Shown: positions 6,692 to 15,949, counted from the first letter of the stretch. The stretch: 64,000 bases of DNA from Candidatus Alistipes intestinigallinarum (GCA_019115745.1 DXDA01000056.1:84077-148076); one strand, 5' to 3'. Numbers and translations are program-made. The notes: generated by a model from the letters alone, not told the origin.

Positions 6692-8848
6692 TTACTCTTC
6701 GTCGGTATCGGTGTATGCCTTGAGCAGTTTGTCCTGAACGTCCGCGGGCACCTGCTCGTAGGAGGAGAACTTCATGGTGTAGGTGGCCGATCCGGATGTC
6801 AGCGACGAGAGGGTCGTCGAGTAGCGGTAGAGCTCGGCCAGCGGAACGAGGGCGTTCAGGCGGTCGAATCCCTTGTCGGACTCCATGCCGGCAATCATGG
6901 CGCGGCGGTTCTGCAGGTCGCTCATCACGGCTCCCATGTACTCGCTCGGGACGAGGACCTCGACGTTGTAGATCGGCTCCATGATCTTGGGCCCTGCGTT
7001 GCGGAACGCCTCCTTGAAGGCGTTTCGGGCGGCGAGTTTGAAGGAGATTTCGTTCGAGTCCACCGGGTGCATCTTGCCGTCGTAGATGATGACGCGGATG
7101 TCGCGGGCGTAGGAACCCGTGAGCGGCCCCTCGTCCATCTTCTCCATGATACCCTTGAGGATGGCGGGCATGAAGCGTGCGTCGATGGCTCCGCCGACGA
7201 TCGCCGAGTAGAACTGGAGTTTTCCGCCCCAGGCGAGGTCGTACTCCTCCTTGGTCTTGACGTTGACCGCCATGTCGCCCTTTCCGGGCACCTTGTAGTT
7301 CTTCGGTTCGGGGATTCCCTCGTAGTAGGGTTCGATGATCATGTGGACCTCGCCGAACTGCCCGGCGCCGCCCGACTGCTTCTTGTGGCGGTAGTCGGCC
7401 TGTGCGACCTTGGTGATGGTTTCGCGGTAGGGAATCTTCGGTGCGATGTACTCGTAGGGGAGTTTGTTCTCCTTCTCGATGCGCGAGCGGAGGATGTTCA
7501 GATGGTGCTCGCCCTGACCCTGGATAATGGTCTGCTTCAACTCCTTGGAGTATTCGACCAGAATCGTCGGGTCTTCGAACTTGGCGTCGTTGAGCAGCTT
7601 GCCGAGCTTCTCCTCGTCGCTCTGCTCCTTGCACTTGATGGCTGCGCGGTAGCGCGGTTCGGGGAATACGATGGGCTCGATCGAGACGGGCGCAGCCGCT
7701 GCGGAGAGGGTGTCGTTCGTGCGCGTACCCTTGAGTTTGACGGTACAGCCGATGTCACCCGCGGAGAGTTCGGTGACCTTGATGCGGTTCTTTCCGGCTA
7801 CGGCGAAGAGCTGCGAGAGCTTCTCCTTGTTTCCGGTGCGGGTATTGACGAGTTCGGTGCCCTCGGTGATCTTGCCGCGGATGACGCGGAAGTAGGAGAT
7901 CTCACCGATGTGCTGTTCGACCTGGCTCTTGAAGACGAACGCCACGGCGGGAGCCGTTTCGTCGGCGGTGATCTCTTCGCCTTCGGTCGAGAGGAATGCG
8001 GGGGCCTTCAGCGGTCCGGGCGCGACGTTGATGATGAACTCCATGAGCCGTTTGGTTCCGATGTCCCGTTTTCCGCTGGCGCAGAAGATGGGCATCACCT
8101 CGCGTCTGGAGACTCCGATCTTCAGTCCGGCCCGGATGTCGTCCTGGGTCAGCGTACCCTTGTCGAAATAGAGCTCCATGAGGGCCTCGTCGTGTTCGGC
8201 GGCCATTTCGACGAGCTCCTTGTTGAGTTCCATCGCCTTTTCCATCTCCTCGGCGGGGATTTCGAGCTCTTCGCGGTGACCGTCGTTGTCCTTGAAGCGG
8301 TACATCTTCATGAGCAGCACGTCGATGAATGCATTGAATTCGGGACCCTGATTGACGGGATACTGCACGATGACGGGTTTTACGCGCGAAGCGGCCTTGA
8401 TGGATTCGAACGTGGCTTCGAAGCTGGCCTTGTCAGCGTCTAGCTGATTGATGACACCGATGACGGGTTTCTGGAGCAAACGGGCGTAGCGGGCCTGGAT
8501 TTCGCTTCCGACCTCCCATCCGTTCTGGGCATTGAAGAGGAATACGCCGACGTCACCGACCTTGAACGCCGAGAAGAGACTTCCGCAGAAGTCGTCGGAT
8601 CCCGGGCAGTCGATGATATTGAGTTTGCGGTCCATGAATTCGGTGAAGAGGATCGTGGAATAGATCGAGCGTTTGTATTCGTGCTCGATATCCGTGTTGT
8701 CCGAGAGCGTGTTGTTGGTCTCGATACTACCCCTGCGGTCGATGACTTTCCCCTCAAAGGCCATCGCTTCGGCAAGGGTAGTTTTACCCGTGCCGGGAGC
8801 ACCGATGAGGACGATGTTCTTGATCTCTTTGGCTGAATAGTTTTTCAT
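6692..8848 (-). CDS. EF-G paralogue of the EF-G2 type, lacking the catalytic histidine
   Basis: A 718-residue translational GTPase-fold protein with all EF-G domains: an N-terminal G domain (P-loop GAPGTGKT at 16-23), a domain II beta barrel, and domains III-V, ending with the EF-G C-terminal fold near MSDLQNRRAMIAGME. Two G-domain motifs are altered. The switch II motif is DCPGSDDF, so Ser84 replaces the invariant His that triggers GTP hydrolysis. The base-specificity motif is NQLD (134-137) instead of NKxD. The Bacteroides EF-G2 paralogue has the same DCPGS form and has been reported to support translation and gut colonisation without GTPase activity. By homology this protein should act as a starvation or low-energy elongation factor; that is inference. 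It forms its own unit with a terminator 29 bp downstream. Confidence 0.93.
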   Translation of the reverse strand: MKNYSAKEIKNIVLIGAPGTGKTTLAEAMAFEGKVIDRRGSIETNNTLSDNTDIEHEYKRSIYSTILFTEFMDRKLNIIDCPGSDDFCGSLFSAFKVGDVGVFLFNAQNGWEVGSEIQARYARLLQKPVIGVINQLDADKASFEATFESIKAASRVKPVIVQYPVNQGPEFNAFIDVLLMKMYRFKDNDGHREELEIPAEEMEKAMELNKELVEMAAEHDEALMELYFDKGTLTQDDIRAGLKIGVSRREVMPIFCASGKRDIGTKRLMEFIINVAPGPLKAPAFLSTEGEEITADETAPAVAFVFKSQVEQHIGEISYFRVIRGKITEGTELVNTRTGNKEKLSQLFAVAGKNRIKVTELSAGDIGCTVKLKGTRTNDTLSAAAAPVSIEPIVFPEPRYRAAIKCKEQSDEEKLGKLLNDAKFEDPTILVEYSKELKQTIIQGQGEHHLNILRSRIEKENKLPYEYIAPKIPYRETITKVAQADYRHKKQSGGAGQFGEVHMIIEPYYEGIPEPKNYKVPGKGDMAVNVKTKEEYDLAWGGKLQFYSAIVGGAIDARFMPAILKGIMEKMDEGPLTGSYARDIRVIIYDGKMHPVDSNEISFKLAARNAFKEAFRNAGPKIMEPIYNVEVLVPSEYMGAVMSDLQNRRAMIAGMESDKGFDRLNALVPLAELYRYSTTLSSLTSGSATYTMKFSSYEQVPADVQDKLLKAYTDTDEE

Positions 8849-8970
8849 ATCCCGAATAGTTTTAGGTTTTGGTCTGTTTCGGTTGACGCAAACCGGGGCC
8901 CGGGGGCCGATCGTTTTTTTGCGCGACTATAAATATACGAAATAATCGGGAAAAACAACTTTCGGGGATG

Positions 8971-8997
8971 AAAAAATCGCCTTTGCTGGGCGATTTT
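8971..8997 (-). terminator. Intrinsic terminator after the SGNH hydrolase gene
   Basis: A 9-bp stem AAAATCGCC / GGCGATTTT with A/T runs on both flanks, 24 bp beyond the stop of the minus-strand hydrolase gene. It could also work in the other direction. Confidence 0.7.
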
Positions 8998-9020
8998 CGT
9001 GACTTTGGCCGGGCCGTCGG

Positions 9021-9698
9021 CTACCGCTTTGTCGATTGGTAGGGTTCGAGTGCCGGGGCGATCACCTGCTCCATGACGTCGTATCCCGCACGGGTGGGGT
9101 GTACGCCGTCGCGGGTGTATTCGGCCCGCATCGAGCCGTCCTCGGCCGCGAGAGCCGGATGGTAGTCGACCCATCCGATTCCGCGCTCCAGGGCGTACTC
9201 GCGGAGCCGGGCATTCAGTTCACGGATCTTCTCGGGGACCTGCTCGACCTCGGGCCTCCAGCCGTATTTCCCGGCGGGGAGGACCGAACAGATGATGGGT
9301 TGAATCCGGGCCGCGAGGGCGAGTTCGGCCATCGAGACGATGTTTTCGACGATGTGCTCCATCTCGATCGGGCCGTTGTTGAGGGCCAGATCGTTGGTTC
9401 CGGAGAGGATCACCACGGCCTTCGGGTGGAGGTTGATGACGTCGGCGCGGAAGCGGCAGAGCATCTGCGAGGTGACCTGTCCGCTGATTCCGCGGCAGGC
9501 GAAGTTGTTTTCGGTGAAGAATTCGGGATGTGCGTCATCCCATCCGTCGGTGATGGAGTTTCCCATGAATACGACGTCGGGCGCCTTCTCCAGCCGGGCA
9601 TTGGCCTCGGCATAGCGGCCGTAGTTGGCCCAATCCTTCGGTTGTGCGGCTGCAAACAGCGGGGCGGCGGCCAGCAGCGCGAAAAGTATCTTTTTCAT
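9021..9698 (-). CDS. Secreted SGNH/GDSL-family hydrolase
   Basis: A 225-residue exported hydrolase. It begins with a cleavable signal peptide (MKKILFALLAAAPLFAAAQ). The four SGNH blocks are then visible: VFMGNSITDGW (Ser nucleophile), RGISGQVTSQML (Gly), LSGTNDLALN (Asn) and RDGVHPTRAGY (Asp-x-x-His dyad). Members deacylate or de-esterify carbohydrates or lipids, and gut Bacteroidales homologues are often acetylesterases in the periplasm. The substrate here cannot be assigned because no polysaccharide-utilisation genes adjoin it. The frame extends upstream into the pepP region, but only the ATG at 9698 gives a signal peptide, so I chose it. Confidence 0.9.
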   Translation of the reverse strand: MKKILFALLAAAPLFAAAQPKDWANYGRYAEANARLEKAPDVVFMGNSITDGWDDAHPEFFTENNFACRGISGQVTSQMLCRFRADVINLHPKAVVILSGTNDLALNNGPIEMEHIVENIVSMAELALAARIQPIICSVLPAGKYGWRPEVEQVPEKIRELNARLREYALERGIGWVDYHPALAAEDGSMRAEYTRDGVHPTRAGYDVMEQVIAPALEPYQSTKR

Positions 9699-9781
9699 CT
9701 TTATCGGATCGTTCTGTTTTTTTACGTTTCGGGCGGCACCCGGGTCCCGGCTTTTAGCCGGCTCGGTCGCCCGTTTGTGGA

Positions 9782-11173
9782 TTATTTGCCGACGACGGCC
9801 TCCAGTTCTTCGACCGTTGCGGGGATCTTGCGGTCTCCGAGGATGCGGCTGCCGGTCTCGGTGACGAGGATGTCGTCCTCGATGCGGATTCCGCCGAAAT
9901 CGCGGTAGGCGTCCAGGGCGTCGTAGTCGACAATCCCCTTGTAAAGCCCTTCGGCGCGGCACTTGTCGATCAGGGCGGGGATGAAGTAGAGTCCCGGCTC
10001 ATCGGTCATGACGGTTCCGGGTTCGAGCCTCCAGGCGGCGCGATAGACGCAGGTCCCGGACTGAGCGGCGCGTTCGGCGATCGTCGAGAAGTCGAACGAA
10101 CGTTCGCCCATGGCCTCGCAGTCGTGCACGTCCATCCCCAATCCGTGCCCGAGTCCGTGGGGCATGAGCATCGTCATGGCTCCGGCCGCTACGGCATCGG
10201 CTGGCGACCCCTTGAGGATACCCAACCCGACCAGCCCTTCGGCGAGAACCATGTAGGCGGCGTTGTGCACCTCGGTGTACATCATGTGGGGCTTGACGAT
10301 GCGTGCTACGTGGTCGTGGGCCGCGAGGACGATGTTGTAAATATCCTTCTGTTTCTGGGTGAAGCGTCCGCTGACGGGATAGGTGCGGGTGTGGTCCGAG
10401 CAGTACCCTTCGATGCTTTCGCCTCCGGCGTCGCACAACAGCAGCCGACCCTCCTCCAGAACGCCTTCGGCATTGAGGTTGTGGAGCGTTTCGCCGTGCT
10501 GCGAGACGATCGAGGGGAACGATACGCCCTGTCCGCACGACTTGGCCACCCCTTCGATGGCCCCTGCGATTTCGCGTTCGATGATCCCCGGGCGGCACAT
10601 CTTCATGGCCAGCGTGTGCATGTCGTATCCGATGCGGAAGGCGCGCTCCATGGCTTCGATCTCCTCGGCGCTCTTCTTTTCGCGCATTTCGGCCACGGCG
10701 AACATCAGGTCGACGGACTTGTAGTCGTGCAGCGCTGCGGGTTTGATTCCGAGGAGTTCCGAGAGCTGGAGTTTGGTTTCGCCGCGATAGGGCGGCAGGT
10801 AGTGGATCTTGCGTCCGAGTGCGATGGCCTTTCGGAGCCGGGCGGCGAGTTCGGCCATCGGGAAGGTGGCCGTCACGCCGACCTCGGCCCCCATTTCGCG
10901 GAGGGTGGGCTGAGGCCCGGTCCAGATGATGTCCTCGACGGTGAAGTCATCGCCGTAGAGGGCCTCCTCGCCGGAATCGGCATCGATGAGCCCGACGATG
11001 TCGGGGACATTCAGCCCGAAATAGTATCGGAACGAGGAGTCTTGCCGGAAATAGTAGGCGTTGTTGGGATAGTTGTTGGGCGAGAGGGGATTTCCGGGCA
11101 GGAGGATAATGCCCTCTCCGATTTTGGTGCGCAGCTCGCGGCGGCGAGCGGTATAGGTTTTGGCGGAAAACAT
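9782..11173 (-). CDS. pepP: Xaa-Pro aminopeptidase (M24B, aminopeptidase P)
   Basis: A 463-residue cytoplasmic metallopeptidase that removes N-terminal residues before proline. It has a creatinase-type N-terminal domain (residues about 5-160) and a pita-bread M24 catalytic domain. Metal-binding residues are visible in LLCDAGGESIEGYCSDHTRTY (two Asp), HGLGHGLGMDVHD (His), TDEPGLYF (Glu) and RIEDDILVTETG (Glu). The ATG at 11173 is preceded by a TATATTTG -7 box and replaces an upstream GTG at 11224, which would reach into the previous gene. It lies 47 bp after the S66 peptidase gene on the same strand and probably has its own promoter. Confidence 0.94.
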   Translation of the reverse strand: MFSAKTYTARRRELRTKIGEGIILLPGNPLSPNNYPNNAYYFRQDSSFRYYFGLNVPDIVGLIDADSGEEALYGDDFTVEDIIWTGPQPTLREMGAEVGVTATFPMAELAARLRKAIALGRKIHYLPPYRGETKLQLSELLGIKPAALHDYKSVDLMFAVAEMREKKSAEEIEAMERAFRIGYDMHTLAMKMCRPGIIEREIAGAIEGVAKSCGQGVSFPSIVSQHGETLHNLNAEGVLEEGRLLLCDAGGESIEGYCSDHTRTYPVSGRFTQKQKDIYNIVLAAHDHVARIVKPHMMYTEVHNAAYMVLAEGLVGLGILKGSPADAVAAGAMTMLMPHGLGHGLGMDVHDCEAMGERSFDFSTIAERAAQSGTCVYRAAWRLEPGTVMTDEPGLYFIPALIDKCRAEGLYKGIVDYDALDAYRDFGGIRIEDDILVTETGSRILGDRKIPATVEELEAVVGK

Positions 11174-11191
11174 AGTGCGTAGTGTTTTCCA

Positions 11192-11199
11192 CAAATATA
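11192..11199 (-). promoter_or_regulatory. Putative -7 box of pepP
   Basis: Minus strand reads TATATTTG, a match to TAnnTTTG, 18 bp before the ATG. The predicted leader is about 14 nt. Confidence 0.55.
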
Positions 11200-11220
11200 C
11201 GTAAAAATCGGGGAAACCCG

Positions 11221-12216
11221 TCACTCTGCGGTAAGGAAATCGATCGAGGCGCCGGTTTGGTCGACCCGGACGGAGACTTCGCGGCCCATGTAGAGGGCGA
11301 AGTTGGGCTCTTCGTGCCCGGCCGGGAATCCGAATACGACGGGAATTCCCAGATCCCGGAGATACCGTGCGATGATGGCCTCGGCGTTGGGAACCCCGAA
11401 TCCGCTACAGTCACTCGTTCTGGTGAAGTGTCCTACAAGCACGGCCCGGACGTTCCGCAAGACGCCGCAGCGTTCGAGACTCTGCATCATGCGGTCGATG
11501 CGGTAGGCGGCTTCGCCGACCTCTTCGATCAGCAGAACGGTCGGGGTGTCGGTTTTCAGGGCTTCGGGTGTTCCATTCGCGGCGCAGATCATCGTGAGGT
11601 TGCCGCCGGCCAGTCTTCCCCGAGCCACACCGTGCCGGTTCAGCGGATGCGGCTTGGTGTGGATGCGGGACATTTCGCCGAAGAGGGCCTTGCGGAGCGA
11701 TTCGACCGAAGAGCTTTCCTGGAGCTGGTCAAAGTGGAATCCGGTGAGCATCGGCCCGTGAATGGACTCGATTCCGAGCCGTCGCATCACGAGATGCAGG
11801 GTTGTAATATCGCTGAATCCGATGATCCATTTCGGGTTTTTACGCAGGGGCGAGAAATCCACGAGAGGAAGCAGCCGCACCGATCCATATCCGCCGCGTC
11901 CGGCCAGAATCGCCTTGACCGAAGGGTCGTCGATCATGCGCTGGAGGTCTTCGGCGCGCTGCCGGTCCGTGGCTGCGAAGTAGGGTTCTTTGCGGCAGTC
12001 CCAGAATTGTCCGAATTTCGGATGGAGCCCCCAGGCCTCGAACCGTGCACGGATCTTGGCCGTGTCGATCTTTTGGGGGAGTTTCCCGGCCGGGGAGACA
12101 ATCCCCACGGTGTCGCCGCGGTGGAGATAGGGCGGGCGGATGAAGTGTGTGGAGTTGTTTTGGGCTGCGGTGCCAAGCGGAAGAAGGCACAGCAGCAACG
12201 GAATCAGGCGTTTCAT
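11221..12216 (-). CDS. S66 family LD-carboxypeptidase (LdcA/MccF-like)
   Basis: A 331-residue serine peptidase with an N-terminal signal peptide (MKRLIPLLLCLLPLGTAAQ), so likely periplasmic. S66 signatures: GDTVGIVSPAG near the N-terminus, ILAGRGGYGSVRLLPLVD, GFSDITTLH (Ser nucleophile in G-x-S-D-x-T), LLIEEV (Glu) and FPAGHEEPNFAL (His of the Ser-Glu-His triad). The family cleaves the L,D-bond of murein tetrapeptides, or related peptides such as microcin C. A murein-recycling role is likely. The ATG overlaps the stop of the MFS gene by 4 bp, implying translational coupling. Confidence 0.92.
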   Translation of the reverse strand: MKRLIPLLLCLLPLGTAAQNNSTHFIRPPYLHRGDTVGIVSPAGKLPQKIDTAKIRARFEAWGLHPKFGQFWDCRKEPYFAATDRQRAEDLQRMIDDPSVKAILAGRGGYGSVRLLPLVDFSPLRKNPKWIIGFSDITTLHLVMRRLGIESIHGPMLTGFHFDQLQESSSVESLRKALFGEMSRIHTKPHPLNRHGVARGRLAGGNLTMICAANGTPEALKTDTPTVLLIEEVGEAAYRIDRMMQSLERCGVLRNVRAVLVGHFTRTSDCSGFGVPNAEAIIARYLRDLGIPVVFGFPAGHEEPNFALYMGREVSVRVDQTGASIDFLTAE

Positions 12217-13628
12217 GCTTTCCGGTGGTGTTTGCGTTCGAGGCCTTCGGGCAGGGGCAGGGAGATGCGCGCGAAGCTGATGACGGCGGCAGCCAGGGCG
12301 AAACTTCCGGCGATCATCAGCGCCGCATGGGTGCTGTTCTGCGGAAGGAGATGAAAGAGCAGGGCCATCAGCGCGGCACCTGTGGTTTGTCCGACGAGGC
12401 GGGCTGTTGCGAGCATTCCGCTTGCCGAGCCGCTTCTTGCGGGCGGGGCGGATGCGATCAGGATGCTGTTGTTCGGGGACTGGAAGAGTCCGAATCCGGC
12501 GCCGCAGAGGACGAGCCGCCAGATGAGGTCGAAATCGGTGGGGTGCTCGGGGAGCCAGGCCAGCAGGAAGAGCCCCGTTGCCATGGCTGCAAGTCCGGCC
12601 CCTCCGAGGAGCCCGGCGTGAATCCGCTCGACGAGCACTCCGGCCACGGGCGCCACGATCATGATGACGGCGGGCCAGGCGGTGAGCAGCAGTCCGGTCT
12701 GTACGTCGCTGTATCCGCAGGCGTGCTGGAGGTAGAACGGGAGTGCGACCATGGCGAGCATCTGGGCGAGGAACGAACAGATCGAGGTGAGGACCGAAAC
12801 CGAGAAGATCGGGATTCGCAGCAGGTCGAAGGGCAGGATCGGATAGGTTTCGTGCAACTGGGAGCGGATGAAGAGAAATCCGATAACGAGCAGGGCTGCG
12901 ATTCCGAGCGAGAGGAGCTTGGAGTCGATCCCGTGCGAAAAACCCTCGACCGAAGCCATGAGCAGTCCGAAGGTGAGGGCGTTCATCAGGGCGTCGCGCC
13001 AACTGAACCGGTGAGCGGCATCCTTGACGGGATTCTGGGGGAGGAACCGGTGGCTGAGTCTGAGGGCCGCCAGCCCGATGGGGATGTTGACGGCGAACAA
13101 CCAGGGCCAGTCGGCTATGGCGAGGATTCCGGCGGCGATGGTGGGTCCGGCGACCGACGAGACGGCGACGACCGTGGCGTTGATACCCATGCCGCGTCCG
13201 AGTTGAGCCTTGGGGTAGATGAAGCGGATGAGGGTGGTGTTCACGGAGGTGATGGCTGCGGCGCCGAAACCCTGCATGACGCGGGCGAGGACGAGTGTCT
13301 GGAACGATCCGGAGAGCGAGCACCCGACCGACGCCACGGTGAAGAGCGCGAGTCCTCCGATGTAGACCTTTCGGTAGCCGATGACATCGCCGAGGGCCGA
13401 GAACGAGAGCAGCGAGACCATGATGGCCAACTGGTATGCGTTGACGATCCAGATGGAGTCGGCGGCGGAGATGCCGAGTTGGGCGCCGATGGTCGGGAGC
13501 GCGACGTTGGCAATGGTCCCGTCGATGACCGAGAGCGAGACGCCGAATGCGACGGCGAGAATGGCTCCCAGACGGCGGGGCATCGGAATTCCGTCCGTGA
13601 AACCGGTTATGTGCGGCGTGCCATACAT
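12213..13628 (-). CDS. MFS transporter, DHA2 (EmrB/QacA-like) drug:H+ antiporter family
   Basis: A 471-residue inner-membrane transporter with 12-14 predicted helices. DHA2/MFS motifs are evident: SVIDGTIANVALPTIG (motif D1, first helix), LGDVIGYRKVYIGG (motif A, loop 2-3), LARVMQGFGAAAI (motif B with Arg) and GPTIAAGIL (motif C, antiporter motif of helix 5). These point to proton-coupled export of small organic molecules; the substrate is unknown. It starts 16 bp after the U32 gene and overlaps the S66 peptidase gene by 4 bp. It therefore sits in the five-gene minus-strand run that begins with the polyprenyl synthase gene. Confidence 0.9.
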   Translation of the reverse strand: MYGTPHITGFTDGIPMPRRLGAILAVAFGVSLSVIDGTIANVALPTIGAQLGISAADSIWIVNAYQLAIMVSLLSFSALGDVIGYRKVYIGGLALFTVASVGCSLSGSFQTLVLARVMQGFGAAAITSVNTTLIRFIYPKAQLGRGMGINATVVAVSSVAGPTIAAGILAIADWPWLFAVNIPIGLAALRLSHRFLPQNPVKDAAHRFSWRDALMNALTFGLLMASVEGFSHGIDSKLLSLGIAALLVIGFLFIRSQLHETYPILPFDLLRIPIFSVSVLTSICSFLAQMLAMVALPFYLQHACGYSDVQTGLLLTAWPAVIMIVAPVAGVLVERIHAGLLGGAGLAAMATGLFLLAWLPEHPTDFDLIWRLVLCGAGFGLFQSPNNSILIASAPPARSGSASGMLATARLVGQTTGAALMALLFHLLPQNSTHAALMIAGSFALAAAVISFARISLPLPEGLERKHHRKA

Positions 13629-13644
13629 CTCCTTGCGGACTGTT

Positions 13645-14889
13645 TTATTCGGCGTCGACGAACTTGTAGAGCTGGTCTCCGCGTCGGATCAGCCCCGGGG
13701 TGCGGATGGCGCAGAGTTCGCCCTGGGCAACGGTTTCGCAGGGTTTTCCGTCGGGGCCGTGGAGTTCGGTGAGCGACTGCTCGGCCACGCCGGTCGTGGC
13801 ACCGAGAAAGAAGATCTCCTCGCCGACCGAGAGCGGCGCGGCTTCGACGGCAACCTCCGCGACGGAGAGTTTCTTGTAGAAGTTTACGACCTTGCCGACA
13901 TAGACTTTGCGTTTGGTGGCCGACGATCCGTAGGCGGGGCTGTGCTCGACGACGGGCCGTCCGGCGTAATAACCCTCCCAGAATCCGCGGTTGAAGACCT
14001 CGCGGAGCCGTTCCTTGAGTCCGGCGGCCAGTTCGGGCGTGTACGTTCCGGCCTCCATCGCCTTCAGGGCTTCGTCATAGCAGGCTACGACGCGCTTCAC
14101 GTACTCGGCGCCGCGGGCCCGGCCCTCGATCTTCAGGACCCGAACCCCGGCCGCGACCATTTTGTCCAGGAAGTCGATCGTGCAGAGGTCCTTGGGTGAG
14201 AGGACGTAACGCCCGTCGATGTCGAGCTGCGCGCCGGTCTCCTTGTCGGTGACGGTGTATTTGCGGCGGCACAACTGTCGGCAGGCGCCGCGGTTGGCCG
14301 AACAACCGGTTTCGTAGAGCGAGAGATAGCATTTCCCGGAGATCGACATGCAGAGGGCTCCGTGTGCGAACATTTCGATCTCGACCCGTTCGCCGCGGGG
14401 TCCCCGAATCTCCTCCTCGACGATCCGGCGGTGAATCGCCGCGACCTGTTCGAGCGACAACTCGCGGGCCAGCACCACCGTGTCGGCCCACTGGGCGTAG
14501 AAGCGCACGGCCTCGGAGTTGGAGATGTTGCATTGGGTGGAGATGTGCACCTCCTGCCCGATCTGCCGGGCGTAGAGGATGGCGGCCATGTCGGATGCGA
14601 TCACGGCATCGACTCCGGCCTGTTTGGCGCGGTCGATGACGGCGTGGAGGTCTTCGATCTCCTCCTCGTAGACGATCGTATTGACCGTCAGATAGGCCTT
14701 GACTCCGGCGTGATGGGCCTTTTCAACGATTTGTTCGAGGTCGTCGAGCGAGAAGTTGGCGGCCGAAGCCGAGCGCATGTTGAGTTTGCCGACTCCGAAG
14801 TAGACGGCATCGGCCCCGGCCTGAATGGCTGCGGCGAGGGATTCGTACGACCCGACGGGGGCCATGATTTCGATTTCCGAACGCTTCAT
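13645..14889 (-). CDS. U32 peptidase-family protein (TrhP/YegQ-like)
   Basis: A 414-residue protein of the U32 collagenase-like family. The family signature is complete at EMFAHGALCMSISGKCYLS. It is followed by the conserved Cys cluster in GCSANRGACRQLCRR, which together with Cys in the signature is thought to bind an Fe-S cluster. The N-terminal TIM-barrel part begins IEIMAPVGSYESLAAAIQAGADAVYFG. Although annotated historically as peptidases, characterised relatives such as TrhP (YegQ) hydroxylate tRNA uridine-34 with prephenate-derived substrate, and RlhA acts on 23S rRNA. TrhP is my preferred reading by length and C-terminal domain, but the exact paralogue is not certain. It follows the polyprenyl synthase gene by 7 bp. 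Confidence 0.88.
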   Translation of the reverse strand: MKRSEIEIMAPVGSYESLAAAIQAGADAVYFGVGKLNMRSASAANFSLDDLEQIVEKAHHAGVKAYLTVNTIVYEEEIEDLHAVIDRAKQAGVDAVIASDMAAILYARQIGQEVHISTQCNISNSEAVRFYAQWADTVVLARELSLEQVAAIHRRIVEEEIRGPRGERVEIEMFAHGALCMSISGKCYLSLYETGCSANRGACRQLCRRKYTVTDKETGAQLDIDGRYVLSPKDLCTIDFLDKMVAAGVRVLKIEGRARGAEYVKRVVACYDEALKAMEAGTYTPELAAGLKERLREVFNRGFWEGYYAGRPVVEHSPAYGSSATKRKVYVGKVVNFYKKLSVAEVAVEAAPLSVGEEIFFLGATTGVAEQSLTELHGPDGKPCETVAQGELCAIRTPGLIRRGDQLYKFVDAE

Positions 14890-14896
14890 GACCGGA

Positions 14897-15868
14897 TCAG
14901 TGTTTGCGGCCCATCAGTCCGGCGGCGTAGTCGCGCATCCGTTTCGTGCGCTCGGGGCCCACCGAGAGGGTGTCGAGGATGGCCAGTGCGCGTTCGAACC
15001 GCAGGGAGATCTGCTGTTCGGTCAGGCGCGGGACGTCCAGCCGGTCGTAAATCTCCTTTACGGTCCGGATTTTCTCCTTGTCGGAGAGTTCCGGATTGCG
15101 ATAGGTCGTGCGGAGGATCTCGCGTGTAGGCTCGTCGGCGTGGCTCATGGCCGTGATCATCAGATAGGTTTTCTTGCCTTCGAGAATATCGCCGCCGATG
15201 GCTTTTCCGAGTCGTTCGTCGCCGTAGCTGTCGAGCAGGTCGTCCTGGAGCTGGAAGGCGAGACCGAGTTCGACGGCGAACCGGCGGAGTTTGCGGCAGT
15301 CCTCGTCGGAAGCGCCGCCGAGGGTTGCTCCGATGACGACCGATCCGGCCAGCAGCACGGAGGTCTTGAGTTCGATCATGTGCATGTACTCGACGACCGA
15401 GACTTTTGCCTTATGTTCGAAATCCATGTCGTACTGCTGTCCTTCGCAGACTTCGAGCGCCATTTCATTGAAGGTGGCGAGGACTTGTGGCAGGAGATGT
15501 GCAGGGATCGCGCTCAGGAGCCGGTATGCGCAGATGAGCATGGCGTCTCCGGAGAGGATGGCGACATTCTGCCCCCATTTTGCGAATACGGAGGGTTTTC
15601 CGCGGCGCATGGCGGCATTGTCCATGATGTCGTCGTGCAGGAGCGTGAAGTTGTGGAAAACCTCGACGGCTGCGGCCGCGGGCATGGCGTGTTGGAGGTC
15701 GTCGGAGAAGATTCCGCAGGCGAGGGCCAGGAGCATCGGGCGGAGTCGTTTACCGCCGCCAGCCAGCGAGTATCCGATCGGGGCATATAGGAGTTCGGGT
15801 TCGGCGGGGAACTCGGTTTGAGCCAGGTAATTTTCGATGGCTTGCAGCAGTTGCTCGTTGTTTTGCAT
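14897..15868 (-). CDS. Polyprenyl (isoprenyl) diphosphate synthase
   Basis: Trans-isoprenyl diphosphate synthase of 323 residues that condenses IPP with allylic diphosphates in the cytoplasm. It shows GGGKRLRPML (IPP binding), the first Asp-rich motif LLHDDIMDNAAMRRG at about 77-90 and the second in FQLQDDLLDSYGD. An aromatic residue (Phe74) five positions before the first Asp resembles the chain-length wall of short-chain FPP/GGPP synthases, but product length is inference. It is the first gene of a minus-strand run, with a TATTTTTG box about 34 bp upstream and the divergent ROK kinase gene beyond. IspG and Dxs of the same precursor pathway lie elsewhere in the window. Confidence 0.93.
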   Translation of the reverse strand: MQNNEQLLQAIENYLAQTEFPAEPELLYAPIGYSLAGGGKRLRPMLLALACGIFSDDLQHAMPAAAAVEVFHNFTLLHDDIMDNAAMRRGKPSVFAKWGQNVAILSGDAMLICAYRLLSAIPAHLLPQVLATFNEMALEVCEGQQYDMDFEHKAKVSVVEYMHMIELKTSVLLAGSVVIGATLGGASDEDCRKLRRFAVELGLAFQLQDDLLDSYGDERLGKAIGGDILEGKKTYLMITAMSHADEPTREILRTTYRNPELSDKEKIRTVKEIYDRLDVPRLTEQQISLRFERALAILDTLSVGPERTKRMRDYAAGLMGRKH

Positions 15869-15901
15869 GGTAGGGGAGGTATTTTCGAGTCAAAACCGAC
15901 C

Positions 15902-15909
15902 CAAAAATA
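15902..15909 (-). promoter_or_regulatory. Putative -7 box of the polyprenyl synthase operon
   Basis: Minus strand reads TATTTTTG, 33 bp before the ATG. It is divergent from the ROK kinase promoter 10 bp to the right. Confidence 0.55.
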
Positions 15910-15918
15910 CGAAAAAAC

Positions 15919-15949
15919 TTTGGAGTGGCCGAATTTTCGCTTAACTTTG
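15919..15949 (+). promoter_or_regulatory. Promoter of the ROK kinase gene
   Basis: TTTG at 15919-15922 and TAACTTTG at 15942-15949 with a 19-bp spacer: a full Bacteroidota promoter, with a leader of about 30 nt. Confidence 0.75.

Noticed and set aside
12217..13323. Upstream extension of the S66 peptidase frame
   Set aside because: It is an Arg/His/Pro-rich shadow of the MFS gene; the signal peptide begins at the ATG at 12216.
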